Below are positions 47,282 through 56,446 of a stretch of 64,000 nucleotides of DNA, one piece after another; within the stretch, counting starts at the first letter, position 1, and each line of letters opens with the position of its first letter. Source of the stretch: an uncultured Prevotella sp. (GTDB lineage: Bacteria; Bacteroidota; Bacteroidia; Bacteroidales; Bacteroidaceae); the NCBI GenBank assembly GCA_944319815.1, contig CALUEX010000048.1, positions 124,001 to 188,000 of the forward strand. The letters are read 5' to 3'. A program made the translations under genes and the position numbers. Below the pieces are notes generated by a model. It had not been told where the DNA came from, made no database searches, and was given only the letters and a program-made list of their open reading frames with translations.

Positions 47282-47713
47282 TTAGAATGGCAGGTCGTCT
47301 TCGCTTTCGCTTTCAGACTGCGGAGGGAACGGAGCGGCCTCTTGGGCGGGTGCTGCGGGAGCAGCCGGCTGTGCCGACGGAGCGGGTGCGGGCTGGTCGA
47401 ACGGCATGGGCTGAACGGGAGCCTGAGCTGCAGCGTTAGGGTCAATGCGCTCAACCTTCCATGCACGGATGGAGTTGAACCAACGGCCTTGGTACTCGTG
47501 TGCGTCGATGTCGAAACTTACGCGAAGCTCCTCACCTATTTGTATGTTGAACAGCTGGATTTTGTCAGCACCGAACACATTGAAACAGCAACGACGAGGA
47601 TACTGTTCGTGAGTTTCTATGACGTAATCCTGAGACTTCCACTGCGTGCCAGTCCTTGCCGAAACTCCTTCCCTTGCAGGGACGACTGCTATGATTTTAC
47701 CTTCTATTTCCAT
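47282..47713 (-). CDS. DUF3127 protein: OB-fold-like domain with an SSB-type acidic tail
   Basis: 143 aa from the ATG at 47713 (MEIEGKIIAVVPAREG); the upstream extension is AT-rich and unlike the family. The N-terminal about 85 residues (TGTQWKSQDYVIETHEQYPRR, CFNVFGADKIQ, IQIGEELRVSFDIDAHEYQGRWFNSIRAWKVERI) resemble an OB fold. A Pro/Ala/Gln-rich disordered linker leads to the last residues SESEDDLPF, very like the C-terminal tip of bacterial SSB. That tip recruits repair and replication enzymes. This predicts a single-strand-binding or SSB-competing role. It lies beside dnaN, on the opposite strand. Confidence 0.82.
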   Translation of the reverse strand: MEIEGKIIAVVPAREGVSARTGTQWKSQDYVIETHEQYPRRCCFNVFGADKIQLFNIQIGEELRVSFDIDAHEYQGRWFNSIRAWKVERIDPNAAAQAPVQPMPFDQPAPAPSAQPAAPAAPAQEAAPFPPQSESESEDDLPF

Positions 47714-47993
47714 AAAACGTTTGTTAGTGTTATTAATTTTTTTGATTGCGAAATTAGTAAAATACTCGTGAATAAAGAAATTTTTGCACATTTTTTTTGT
47801 TTTGCCGTTTGCTTTTTCGTATTTTTGTATCCTGTTTGGACTGGAGGCAAGCCGCCAAACTTATGTGTGTGGCAAAGCCGTAAACTAACAGGCCTTATGC
47901 CAAGTGCAAACGAGCTATATGGCTAATACCCTAACATGATTGCCATTGCACTTGCCAACCAATTTAAAGAAAGACATAACATAAAATAGTGAT

Positions 47994-49115
47994 ATGAGAC
48001 TTACAATATCAAGCACATCGTTGGCAAATCGCCTTTCGGCTTTGTCAAAGGTTTTCAGCAGCAAGAACACTATGCCCATTCTGGGATGTTACTTGTTTGA
48101 AGTAAAAAACAATCTGCTGACCATAACAGCTTCAGACAGCGAGAATGTAATGACTACGCAAGTACCCCTTGACGAAGCTGACAGTGAAGGTGTATTCGCC
48201 ATAAACAACCGTACTATTCTCGATGCAGTGAAAGAGCTGCCCGAACAGCCCCTGACGTTGGACGTCGATATGTCGTCGTTCGCCGTGAAAGTAATTTACC
48301 AGAACGGTATGTATAACTTCACGGCTCAAGACGGAGCTGAATTTCCGCGTCTGCAACCACTGCAAGACGATGCCGCCACAATCATAATCGACTCAAAGAC
48401 ATTGCTGAACGACATAACCCACTCTATCTTCGCCACTGCCAACGAGGAGTTAAGGCCTGTAATGAACGGCATCTATTTCGACCTGAACCAAAACGGGCTC
48501 GCTATAGTAGCAAGCGACGGGCACGAGTTGGTGCGCACGACCAACAAGAGCATAACCGCCGAGACCCCAATGTCGTTCATAATGCCAAAGAAGCCTGCAA
48601 ACCTGCTGAAAAGCGTGTTGACGAAAAGCGAAGACGAAGTAATAATAAGGTTTAACGGACGTAACGCAAGTATATCATATCCCGACGGGTCGTTGACTTG
48701 CCGACTGATAGAAGGACGCTACCCGAACTACAACTCGGTAATCCCGCAGGACAATCCTTACCAGCTGACCATAGACCGCATGGTGCTTATCGGCGTCATC
48801 CGCCGCGTATTGCCTTTCGCAAGCAGCATCCAGCAAGTACGCCTACACATAGAAATGGGCAAGGCTGTCATTTCATCTGAAGACATTGACTTCTACACAA
48901 GCGCAAAAGAGGAAATAACCTGCGACTATACAGGTATACCCATGGACATAGGTTTCAAGGGCACATCACTTATGGAAATACTGAACAACCTCGACTGTGA
49001 AGAGGTGACACTGAAACTTGCCGACCCTAGCCGTCCGTGCCTCATCCTGCCGACACAGCAGCCTGAAAACGAAGAGGTGCTGATGCTCATAATGCCAATG
49101 TTGCTGAATGACTGA
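47994..49115 (+). CDS. dnaN: DNA polymerase III beta subunit (sliding clamp)
   Basis: 373 aa with the three-domain clamp layout. MRLTISSTSLANRLSALSKVFSSKNTMPILGCYLFEV starts domain 1, and FPRLQPL precedes domain 2. VMNGIYFDLNQNGLAIVASDGHELVRT and RLIEGRYPNYNSVIPQ follow, and it ends PCLILPTQQPENEEVLMLIMPMLLND in the usual clamp fashion. It encircles DNA and tethers polymerase III. Next are an exonuclease gene (130 bp away) and coaBC. dnaA is not adjacent. Confidence 0.97.
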   Translation: MRLTISSTSLANRLSALSKVFSSKNTMPILGCYLFEVKNNLLTITASDSENVMTTQVPLDEADSEGVFAINNRTILDAVKELPEQPLTLDVDMSSFAVKVIYQNGMYNFTAQDGAEFPRLQPLQDDAATIIIDSKTLLNDITHSIFATANEELRPVMNGIYFDLNQNGLAIVASDGHELVRTTNKSITAETPMSFIMPKKPANLLKSVLTKSEDEVIIRFNGRNASISYPDGSLTCRLIEGRYPNYNSVIPQDNPYQLTIDRMVLIGVIRRVLPFASSIQQVRLHIEMGKAVISSEDIDFYTSAKEEITCDYTGIPMDIGFKGTSLMEILNNLDCEEVTLKLADPSRPCLILPTQQPENEEVLMLIMPMLLND

Positions 49116-49128
49116 TTGTTGCATTAGA

Positions 49129-49214
49129 CTTTACGGTTATTGTGGAATGAGGTCGTAAGGCCTTCGTATTGTAAACCTACATGAACATGACCCCAAAATC
49201 CTATAACCGTAAAG
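49129..49214. repeat. Short intergenic inverted repeat between dnaN and the exonuclease gene
   Basis: CTTTACGGTTAT (49129-49140) and its exact complement ATAACCGTAAAG (49203-49214). Confidence 0.55.
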
Positions 49215-49244
49215 CCAAACAACCGCATAACCACATATTAAACA

Positions 49245-50099
49245 ATGAAACTCAACTTGACTAAGCCCCTGATTGTCTTCGACCTCGAGACAACGGGGCT
49301 TGACCTTGTAAAGGACAGAATCATACAAATATCATACATCAAGGTTTACCCGGACGACAGGGAAGAAAGAAAAAACATATTTATAAATCCCGAAAGGCCA
49401 ATTCCTGCCGACGTGGCACAACTTACAGGCATAAGTGATGCAGACGTCAAGGATGCGCCTACGTTCAAGAGCATTGCCACCGAACTGGAAAACAAGTTCA
49501 AGGGATGCGACTTTGCCGGCTTCAACTCAAACCACTTCGACGTGCCTATGCTCGCCGAGGAATTTTTACGTGCAGGCATCGACTTCGATTTCTCAAAATG
49601 CAGACTTATCGACGTCCAGACCATCTTCCATAAGATGGAACGCCGCAATCTTGCAGCTGCATATAAGTTCTATTGTGGGCGAAAGATGGAAGAGGACTTC
49701 ACGGCACATAAAGCTGACCAAGACACCGAAGCTACATACCGTGTACTGCAGGGCGAGCTGGATATGTATGCCCCCGGGAAACAGGAAGAACCGGAACGAC
49801 AGCTAAACAACGACATGGACGAGCTGGCCGAGTTCTCAAAGATGAACAACAATGTAGACTTTGCCGGACGCATTATCTGGAAAGAGATGAAAGACAAGGA
49901 CGGCAACACGCTGACTGACGCAGCGGGAAAGCCACGAATGTATGAAGTGTTCAACTTCGGCAAATACAAGGGTTGGGGCGTTGCCGACGTGCTGCATCGC
50001 GACCCGGGATATTACAGCTGGATGTTGAGCAGTGACTTTACGTATAACACAAAGCAGGTGCTCACAAGAATACGCTTAAGGGAGTTCAACAAGAACTAA
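49245..50099 (+). CDS. 3'-5' exonuclease, DNA polymerase III epsilon-like (DEDDh)
   Basis: 284 aa. The exonuclease domain has VFDLETTGLDLVKDRIIQISYI (Exo I, Asp-x-Glu), FAGFNSNHFDVPMLAEEFLRAG (Exo II) and AHKADQDTEATYRVL (Exo III, His-x4-Asp). The C-terminal about 70 residues (FNFGKYKGWGVADVLHRDPGYYSWML) form the small DUF3820-like module often fused to such nucleases. It probably proofreads or processes DNA 3' ends. The position after dnaN supports a role in replication. Confidence 0.92.
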   Translation: MKLNLTKPLIVFDLETTGLDLVKDRIIQISYIKVYPDDREERKNIFINPERPIPADVAQLTGISDADVKDAPTFKSIATELENKFKGCDFAGFNSNHFDVPMLAEEFLRAGIDFDFSKCRLIDVQTIFHKMERRNLAAAYKFYCGRKMEEDFTAHKADQDTEATYRVLQGELDMYAPGKQEEPERQLNNDMDELAEFSKMNNNVDFAGRIIWKEMKDKDGNTLTDAAGKPRMYEVFNFGKYKGWGVADVLHRDPGYYSWMLSSDFTYNTKQVLTRIRLREFNKN

Positions 50100-50106
50100 A
50101 AAGTCC

Positions 50107-50168
50107 AAGAGTTAAGACCATATCCTTATTAAACGACCATCATTGAAAAGGATATGTTCTTAGCTCTT
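50107..50168. repeat. Intergenic inverted repeat between the exonuclease and coaBC
   Basis: AAGAGTTAAGACCATATCCTT (50107-50127) pairs with AAGGATATGTTCTTAGCTCTT (50148-50168), 21 bp with few mismatches; same word style as other intergenic repeats here. Confidence 0.65.
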
Positions 50169-50196
50169 AATCATTAAAAACATAAACAAAAACGCC

Positions 50197-51402
50197 ATGT
50201 TGAAAGGTAAGAAAATCGTTCTCGGAATAACAGGAAGCATCGCCGCATATAAGGCGTGCCTAATTATACGCGGACTGATAAAGCAGGGCGCGGAAGTGCA
50301 AACCGTGATAACCCCGGCCGGAAAAGAGTTCATCACGCCCATCACCCTGTCAGCATTAACACACAAGCCTGTGATTAGCGAGTTCTTCTCGCAACGTGAC
50401 GGTACGTGGAATTCACACGTTGACTTAGGGCTTTGGGCTGACGCTATGCTTATAGCCCCATGCACGGCAAGCACTATAGGGAAAATGGCCAATGGCATAG
50501 CCGACAATATGCTCATCACGACTTACCTCTCAATGAAAGCGCCTGTATTCATTGCCCCTGCAATGGACCTTGATATGTATGCTCACCCTTCAACTCAGCA
50601 GAACCTTGACAGGCTACGGTCTTACGGGAACATCATAATAGAGCCGCAAAGCGGTTTTCTTGCCAGTGGGCTGGAAGGGAAAGGACGCATGGAAGAACCT
50701 GACGAGATAGTCAAGACACTCGACAGATTTTTCTACGAAAAGAAAAACGAACTTCAGGGAAAAAAGATAATGATAACCGCAGGGCCCACATACGAAAAGA
50801 TTGACCCTGTAAGGTTTATCGGCAACTATTCAAGCGGTAAAATGGGTTATGCCTTAGCCGAAGAATGCGCAAAGCGCGGAGCTGAAGTAACACTGATTAG
50901 CGGCCCTGTAAGCATTGATTGCCAGGAAAAGATACATCGCATAAACGTGGAAAGTTGCCAAGAAATGTATAATGCATCAATAGAGGCCTTCCCGTATTGT
51001 GACGCGGCCATACTTTGTGCCGCAGTGGCAGATTTCAAGCCAGAAACAGCTGCAAGCAAAAAAATAAAGCGCGGAAAAGACGACCTCATAATACGTCTAA
51101 GTCCAACGCACGACATCGCAGCCGAACTCGGCAGAAGAAAAAACTGGCAACAGGTTTTAATCGGGTTTGCCTTGGAGACCGACAATGAAGATGCGAACGC
51201 AAAAGGGAAATTAGAAAAAAAGCATTTTGATTTCATCGTGCTCAACTCAACACGCAACGAGGGAACTACATTCAGGACTGACGACAACCAAATAAAAATA
51301 ATATCAAAATCGGCTGTCAAAGAATACGAAAAGAAAAGCAAGCATGAAGTAGCGTGCGACATAATCGACGAAATGTCCGTCTTAATCCACCAAAACAACT
51401 AA
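50197..51402 (+). CDS. coaBC: Phosphopantothenoylcysteine decarboxylase / phosphopantothenate--cysteine ligase
   Basis: 401 aa bifunctional enzyme of coenzyme A synthesis. The N-terminal flavoprotein CoaC domain has ITGSIAAYKACLIIRGL, the catalytic His in WNSHVDLGLWADAMLIAPCTASTIGKMANGIADN, and APAMDLDMYAHP. The CoaB half begins ITAGPTYEKIDPVRFIGNYSSGKMGYALAEE and carries the Lys-rich CTP site near AASKKIKRGKDDLI. The domain order and length are standard. It is followed by the DUF4835 gene after 13 bp and then recN. Confidence 0.97.
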   Translation: MLKGKKIVLGITGSIAAYKACLIIRGLIKQGAEVQTVITPAGKEFITPITLSALTHKPVISEFFSQRDGTWNSHVDLGLWADAMLIAPCTASTIGKMANGIADNMLITTYLSMKAPVFIAPAMDLDMYAHPSTQQNLDRLRSYGNIIIEPQSGFLASGLEGKGRMEEPDEIVKTLDRFFYEKKNELQGKKIMITAGPTYEKIDPVRFIGNYSSGKMGYALAEECAKRGAEVTLISGPVSIDCQEKIHRINVESCQEMYNASIEAFPYCDAAILCAAVADFKPETAASKKIKRGKDDLIIRLSPTHDIAAELGRRKNWQQVLIGFALETDNEDANAKGKLEKKHFDFIVLNSTRNEGTTFRTDDNQIKIISKSAVKEYEKKSKHEVACDIIDEMSVLIHQNN

Positions 51403-51415
51403 AACCAACAACCCT

Positions 51416-52333
51416 ATGCAAACAGGAAAATTGAGACTCGCATTATCATTTTTGTGCCTGTTAGCCATATTCACGAAGTCCTACGCACAAGAACTTTCGG
51501 CGAAAGTCACCATAAACCACAACCAAATACAAGGAACAGACGCAAGCGTTTTCGACAACTTACAGGAAACGCTTGAACAATTCATCAACGATAAACAATG
51601 GACTTCGCTGCAATTCCAAAAGAACGAAAGAATTGTCTGCAATTTCAACATTACCGTAACAAAATATGACCAATCTTCAAACCTATTTACGTGTACGGCC
51701 TTGATACAAGCCAACAGGCCCGTATACAACTCGGCTTACACGTCCATCTTATACAACAACCAAGACGGGGACTTCAACTTTGAATTTGCCCAATTCGACC
51801 AGTTGACCTTCAACGAAGAAATGGTAGACAATCAACTTACGGCACTAATAGCCTATTACGCCTACCTAATAATCGGGCTTGACCTTGACAGTTTTTCCCC
51901 CATGGGCGGAGAAGACGTCCTGCAACGATGCATGAACCTTGTAAATAACGCCCAAAACCTGAACTTCACCGGATGGAAAGCATTTGAGAACGACCGCAAC
52001 AGGTTCGCTATCATAAACGACTATCTAGACGGGGCAATGCAGCCTTTCAGACAACTACAATACGACTATTACCGCACTGGGCTTGACGAAATGGCCAACA
52101 ATGCCGACCGTGGACGCACAAACATATCTACAGCATTAGAGACCCACCTGAAAAAGGTACACGAAGACAAACCGCTCAGTATGCTGCCACAAATATGGAC
52201 GGACTACAAGAAGGACGAACTCAGTAACATATATAAAGGTAAAGGTACACAAAAAGAGAAAGAAGCCATTTACGAGATATTGTTCTCAATAAATGCGTCA
52301 CAAAGCAACTATTGGGACAAGATAAAAGAATAA
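51416..52333 (+). CDS. DUF4835/PorD-like secretion-associated protein
   Basis: 305 aa with a Sec signal (LALSFLCLLAIFTKSYAQ). The mature part ELSAKVTINHNQIQGTDASVFDNLQETLEQFINDKQWT and YAYLIIGLDLDSFSPMGGEDVLQ matches the DUF4835 family, whose member PorD is linked to the type IX secretion system of Bacteroidetes. The location is probably periplasmic or outer membrane. It sits between coaBC (13 bp) and recN (18 bp), the common Bacteroidetes order, so co-transcription is likely. The exact role in secretion is not established. Confidence 0.85.
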   Translation: MQTGKLRLALSFLCLLAIFTKSYAQELSAKVTINHNQIQGTDASVFDNLQETLEQFINDKQWTSLQFQKNERIVCNFNITVTKYDQSSNLFTCTALIQANRPVYNSAYTSILYNNQDGDFNFEFAQFDQLTFNEEMVDNQLTALIAYYAYLIIGLDLDSFSPMGGEDVLQRCMNLVNNAQNLNFTGWKAFENDRNRFAIINDYLDGAMQPFRQLQYDYYRTGLDEMANNADRGRTNISTALETHLKKVHEDKPLSMLPQIWTDYKKDELSNIYKGKGTQKEKEAIYEILFSINASQSNYWDKIKE

Positions 52334-52351
52334 ACAACAACCGTTGAAAAA

Positions 52352-54031
52352 ATGCTGAAACAACTATACATCAACAACTTCACGCTGATAGACACTCTTG
52401 ACATACAGCTTAACCCAGGTTTTTCCGTAATAACAGGCGAAACAGGCGCAGGCAAAAGCATCATACTCGGTGCTATCAATTTACTGCTCGGACAACGCGC
52501 TGACACAAAGTGCATAAAACACGACACACATAAATGCATCATAGAAGCGCACTTCGACATCAGCCGCTATGGTATGGAAAACTTTTTCAACGACAATGGT
52601 ATCGACTATGATGCTGACGACTGCATACTTAGGCGAGAAATTAGCCCCACAGGAAAAAGCCGGGCTTTCATCAACGACACTCCTGTTACACTGTTAACAA
52701 TGCGGACTCTTGGAAGCCAACTGATAGATATACACAGCCAACACCAAAACCTATTACTGAATGAAGAAAACTTCCAGCTTAACGTAATAGACATTATTGC
52801 TGAAGACAAACCGCTGTTGATTAAATACAAAGAACACTTTTCAGAATTGAAGGCAGTGAGGAGAGAAATTCAGAAAATGCGCGACGAAGCTGAAGAAAAC
52901 AAGAAGAATGAAGACTTCATGCGGTTTCAATTAAAAGAGCTAATGGATGCTGGGCTTCAACCGGAAATGCAAGAAGAGCTTGAACACGAAAGCGATATGC
53001 TCAGTCATGTCGAAGAAATAAAAACCGCCCTCTACAGTGTAGAAAACATATTAGAGAATGGCAACAACTCAAATGACGGTGATGACGGTGTGACCAACAG
53101 GCTTAAAGAAGCAGTGCGCTCATTAGAAAACATCGTTGACATATTTCCTGAGACAAAGTCGCTAGCCGAGCGCATGGAAAGTTGCTACATCGAGCTGAAA
53201 GACATCTTGCAAGAAATAAGCACGGAAGCAGCTAATATTGATTTCGACCCCAAACGCCTTGAACAGGTAAATTCAATGCTTGACAAAATCTACTCACTCG
53301 AGCACAAGCACAACGTAACGACAATAAACGAGTTGCTTATTTTACAAAAGGATTTGGAAACAAAACTCAACAATATAGATAATAGTGACGAAGAAATATC
53401 CAAATTACTCAAGAAAGAACAGGTATTATCCGACGAATGTGAACGTTTAGCGGACGAGCTGACGGCTATACGAACAAAGTCAGCTAAAAAGATTGAGAAA
53501 GAAATGCCCGAAAGGCTAATTGCATTAGGCATACCCAAAGTGCGTTTTGCAGTCAATATTGAAAACAAGGAGCTAGGCAACGACGGACACGACAGGGTAT
53601 CGTTCATGTTCAGTGCAAATACCAGCACTCCTATGCAGCCCGTAGCACAGGTCGCTTCAGGAGGTGAAATAGCGCGAGTCATGCTTTCGCTCAAAGCAAT
53701 GATAAGTGGTGCCGTAAAACTGCCTACAATCATATTCGATGAAATAGACACTGGCGTAAGCGGTAAGATTGCAGAAAAAATGGCAGACATAATGCAGGCT
53801 ATGGCTCATTCTGAACGACAGGTCATAAGCATTACGCACTTACCACAAATTGCAGCCAAAGGTTCAACCCACTACAAAGTATATAAAGAAGAAAGTAGCA
53901 GTGGCACAATAAGTAGTATGCGACAACTGTCAAATGACGAACGCATCAAAGAAATAGCCCAGATGCTAAGTGGCTCAAAAATAACCGAAGCTGCCATAAG
54001 CAATGCAAAAGAATTACTGAAAGTGGAATAA
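52352..54031 (+). CDS. recN: DNA repair protein RecN
   Basis: 559 aa SMC-like ATPase. MLKQLYINNFTLIDTLDIQLNPGFSVITGETGAGKSIILGAINLLLGQR is the typical N-terminus with Walker A. Long coiled coils follow (about 160-370), then ASGGEIARVMLSLKAMIS (signature), PTIIFDEIDTGVSGKIAEKMADIM (Walker B and D-loop) and ITHLPQIAAKGSTHYKVYK. It acts early in double-strand break repair. It is downstream of the PorD-like gene by 18 bp. Confidence 0.97.
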   Translation: MLKQLYINNFTLIDTLDIQLNPGFSVITGETGAGKSIILGAINLLLGQRADTKCIKHDTHKCIIEAHFDISRYGMENFFNDNGIDYDADDCILRREISPTGKSRAFINDTPVTLLTMRTLGSQLIDIHSQHQNLLLNEENFQLNVIDIIAEDKPLLIKYKEHFSELKAVRREIQKMRDEAEENKKNEDFMRFQLKELMDAGLQPEMQEELEHESDMLSHVEEIKTALYSVENILENGNNSNDGDDGVTNRLKEAVRSLENIVDIFPETKSLAERMESCYIELKDILQEISTEAANIDFDPKRLEQVNSMLDKIYSLEHKHNVTTINELLILQKDLETKLNNIDNSDEEISKLLKKEQVLSDECERLADELTAIRTKSAKKIEKEMPERLIALGIPKVRFAVNIENKELGNDGHDRVSFMFSANTSTPMQPVAQVASGGEIARVMLSLKAMISGAVKLPTIIFDEIDTGVSGKIAEKMADIMQAMAHSERQVISITHLPQIAAKGSTHYKVYKEESSSGTISSMRQLSNDERIKEIAQMLSGSKITEAAISNAKELLKVE

Positions 54032-54078
54032 AAAACCACCACAACGCAAGAAAAAACACTGTAAACGAATATAAATAA

Positions 54079-55758
54079 TTGAAAATGAAACACATAACAA
54101 CAATAATTGCAACAATAATCATCAGCTGCCTGCATTGCTTTGCCCAATCTGACGCTGTAAAAGAAGCCGCTAAGTCAGTATTCAAATTGACCACATACAA
54201 TGCTGACGGCACAGTATTGAGCGAAAGCAACGGCGTTTTTACTTCACAGGACGGCACGGCTATAAGTTCACTAAAACCATTCATAGGAGCAGCAAAAGCC
54301 ATCATAACCGATACAAAAGGGAAACAGGCAGAGGTCACAAGAATGCTCGGAGCCAACGAACTTTACGATATAGCAAAATTCAAGGTGGATAGAGAAAAGA
54401 CCACGCCCATCACCTTTTCCACGGTTCCCTCGAAAAACGGCGATGCAGTATGGCTCATAACATACGATGACAAAGGAACTGCGCAACCAATCGGAGCTAC
54501 CGTAAAAAGCGTGGAAACATTCATGGATAAATATTCATATTACATCATCATGGCGCAAGCTCCAGACAAATCGGAAGCCTGTCCGTTCGTGAATGACAAC
54601 GGACAGATAATCGGCCTGATGAAACGTTCAAACTCGTCATTAGACATTCATGCCGTGGATGCAAACTTTGCAATGAGCCTTGCAACAACGGGGTTGTCAC
54701 TTAATGACCCCGTGCTACGCCAAATTGGCATTGCGCCAGCACTGCCCAATGATAAAGACCAGGCACTCCTGACGCTTATTATGGCCGAACAAGGCAACGA
54801 CTCCACTAAACTTACCGCCATCGTGAACGACTTTTTGGCAAAATACCCAGACCTTACTGACGGATATACAGCCAAAGCTCGTATGCAAGTAAACAAAAAT
54901 GACTTTAAAGGTGCAAACGAGACGATGGAGGAAGCCATAAAAAGAGCCAGCAGTAAGGATATGGCCCATGCCGAATACGGAAGACTTATATACAACAACT
55001 TGGTTAACAACGCCAACCAAAATATTCCAGAATGGACGCTTGACAAAGCTGAAGAAGAAACGGACAAGGCCTTTGCCATAAATCCATTGCCTACATACAA
55101 GCACCAAAAGGCCCAGATAACGTTTGCCAAAGGAAAATACCAAGAGGCCTACGATGTTTTCACAGAACTGTTAAACTCACAAATGAGAAATCCTGAATTA
55201 TTCTATGAAGCATCCCAATGCAAAGTCATGTTAAAAGCTCCTGAAAGCGAAATAATTGCATTGCTTGACAGTGCGATAAACAATACCGACAGTTTGCGGA
55301 TGAATGAAGCCGCACCTTACTTCCTCGCACGTGCCGAAGCATACAACGCTTTAGACAGTTTCCGCTTGGCTGTATTCGACTACACCCGTTATGAAATACT
55401 TGTAGGACATCCGCTTGAAGCACAATTTTATTATATCCGAAGCAAAACCGAGATAAAAGCCAAGTTATACAAACAAGCCTTGGGCGATATGGCTGCCGCC
55501 ATCATCCGTGCACCACAAGAACCAACTTATTATGCCGAAATGGCATCATTACAGTTAAGGGTCAATCTGCATGACGATGCGATAAAGACAGCCCAACGAT
55601 GCATAGAACTGGCTCCAGAATATTCAGATGGTTATCTGATACTTGGATTGGCCCAAATAAGTAAGGGTGACAAGAATACCGGCATGGCCAACCTTGATAA
55701 AGCAAAACAGCTTGGCAATCCGCAAGCCCAGCCACTGATTGACAAATACTCTAAATAA
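54079..55758 (+). CDS. Secreted protein: degenerate trypsin-like domain plus TPR repeats
   Basis: 559 aa. After a signal peptide (TTIIATIIISCLHCFAQ) residues about 25-220 have the beta-barrel layout of HtrA-like proteases (VFKLTTYNADGTVLSESNGVFTSQDGTAISS, DIAKFKVD). Where GNSGGP is expected, however, there is SEACPFVNDNGQIIGLM, so the catalytic Ser context is lost. Residues about 230-559 are tetratricopeptide repeats (YTAKARMQVNKNDFKGANETM, GYLILGLAQISKGDKNTGMANLDKAKQLG). It is likely a periplasmic scaffold rather than an enzyme. It follows recN by 47 bp; transcription may end at the hairpin at 55772. Confidence 0.78.
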   Translation: MKMKHITTIIATIIISCLHCFAQSDAVKEAAKSVFKLTTYNADGTVLSESNGVFTSQDGTAISSLKPFIGAAKAIITDTKGKQAEVTRMLGANELYDIAKFKVDREKTTPITFSTVPSKNGDAVWLITYDDKGTAQPIGATVKSVETFMDKYSYYIIMAQAPDKSEACPFVNDNGQIIGLMKRSNSSLDIHAVDANFAMSLATTGLSLNDPVLRQIGIAPALPNDKDQALLTLIMAEQGNDSTKLTAIVNDFLAKYPDLTDGYTAKARMQVNKNDFKGANETMEEAIKRASSKDMAHAEYGRLIYNNLVNNANQNIPEWTLDKAEEETDKAFAINPLPTYKHQKAQITFAKGKYQEAYDVFTELLNSQMRNPELFYEASQCKVMLKAPESEIIALLDSAINNTDSLRMNEAAPYFLARAEAYNALDSFRLAVFDYTRYEILVGHPLEAQFYYIRSKTEIKAKLYKQALGDMAAAIIRAPQEPTYYAEMASLQLRVNLHDDAIKTAQRCIELAPEYSDGYLILGLAQISKGDKNTGMANLDKAKQLGNPQAQPLIDKYSK

Positions 55759-55771
55759 AATAAAGGCATAC

Positions 55772-55811
55772 AAGGATTAAGAAGATTTACTTTAAAATCT
55801 CCTTAATCCTT
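55772..55811. terminator. Hairpin between convergent genes
   Basis: AAGGATTAAGAAGATTT (55772-55788) and AAATCTCCTTAATCCTT (55795-55811): 17 bp with one mismatch. It is 13 bp from each flanking stop codon; probable shared terminator. Confidence 0.75.
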
Positions 55812-55825
55812 AAATATTAAAGTTC

Positions 55826-56446
55826 TTAAATTCCACTTTCCTCGTCACGAAGGTGCGGCAATGATATATGGAACTTAACCGCCATTAGGCGAACAACAAC
55901 AACAATAGTGAAACTGATTATTGCCGTCATTTCCACCCCCAGTCCCAATTCCTGGCAAACATAGTATGCCAATCCACCGAACATACACGCTATGGCATAA
56001 ATTTCTTTACGGAAAATCAATGGCACCTCGTTAATCAGGACATCACGTATCACACCGCCTGCAGCTCCTGTTATACAACCCATAATTATGGCCACCCAGA
56101 AAGGGAAACCTTCATATAAGGTTTTTTGCAATCCAGCCACAGTGAACAATGCTAAGCCAAGCGTATCAAACAAGAACCACGTGTTCGTAAACTTAACTAT
56201 TGCTTTCTTGAATACGATAACTGTCAACAAGGCTACAGCCGTACATACCATATACACAGAATTTGTCATCCAGAAAGGTATGACACCAAGCATGACATCC
56301 CTTATTGTGCCACCTCCGATAGCTGTAGCAAGGCCTACAACATACCCACCAAACCAGTCGAACTTCTTTGACGCAGCCCAGCGTATGCCAGATATTGCAA
56401 AAGCAAACGTGCCAAGAAATTCGATTACAAGCTGCACTGTCTCCAT
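55826..56446 (-). CDS. TRIC/UPF0126 family membrane channel
   Basis: 206 aa with six or seven transmembrane helices. It is built of two similar halves, each with a Gly-rich motif: GFAISGIRWAASKKFDWFG...AIGGGTIRDVMLG and GCITGAAGGVIRDVLINEVPLIFRKEIYA. The paired GGGxxRD motifs identify the UPF0126 family, prokaryotic relatives of trimeric intracellular cation channels that pass K+. It overlaps the dehydrogenase stop by one base, so the two are co-translated. Confidence 0.92.
   Translation of the reverse strand: METVQLVIEFLGTFAFAISGIRWAASKKFDWFGGYVVGLATAIGGGTIRDVMLGVIPFWMTNSVYMVCTAVALLTVIVFKKAIVKFTNTWFLFDTLGLALFTVAGLQKTLYEGFPFWVAIIMGCITGAAGGVIRDVLINEVPLIFRKEIYAIACMFGGLAYYVCQELGLGVEMTAIISFTIVVVVRLMAVKFHISLPHLRDEESGI

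Noticed and set aside
47225-47926. 233-aa open frame antisense to the DUF3127 gene
   Set aside because: Its sequence is the reverse of the Pro/Ala-rich linker region and extends into AT-rich intergenic DNA; the DUF3127 frame explains the region.
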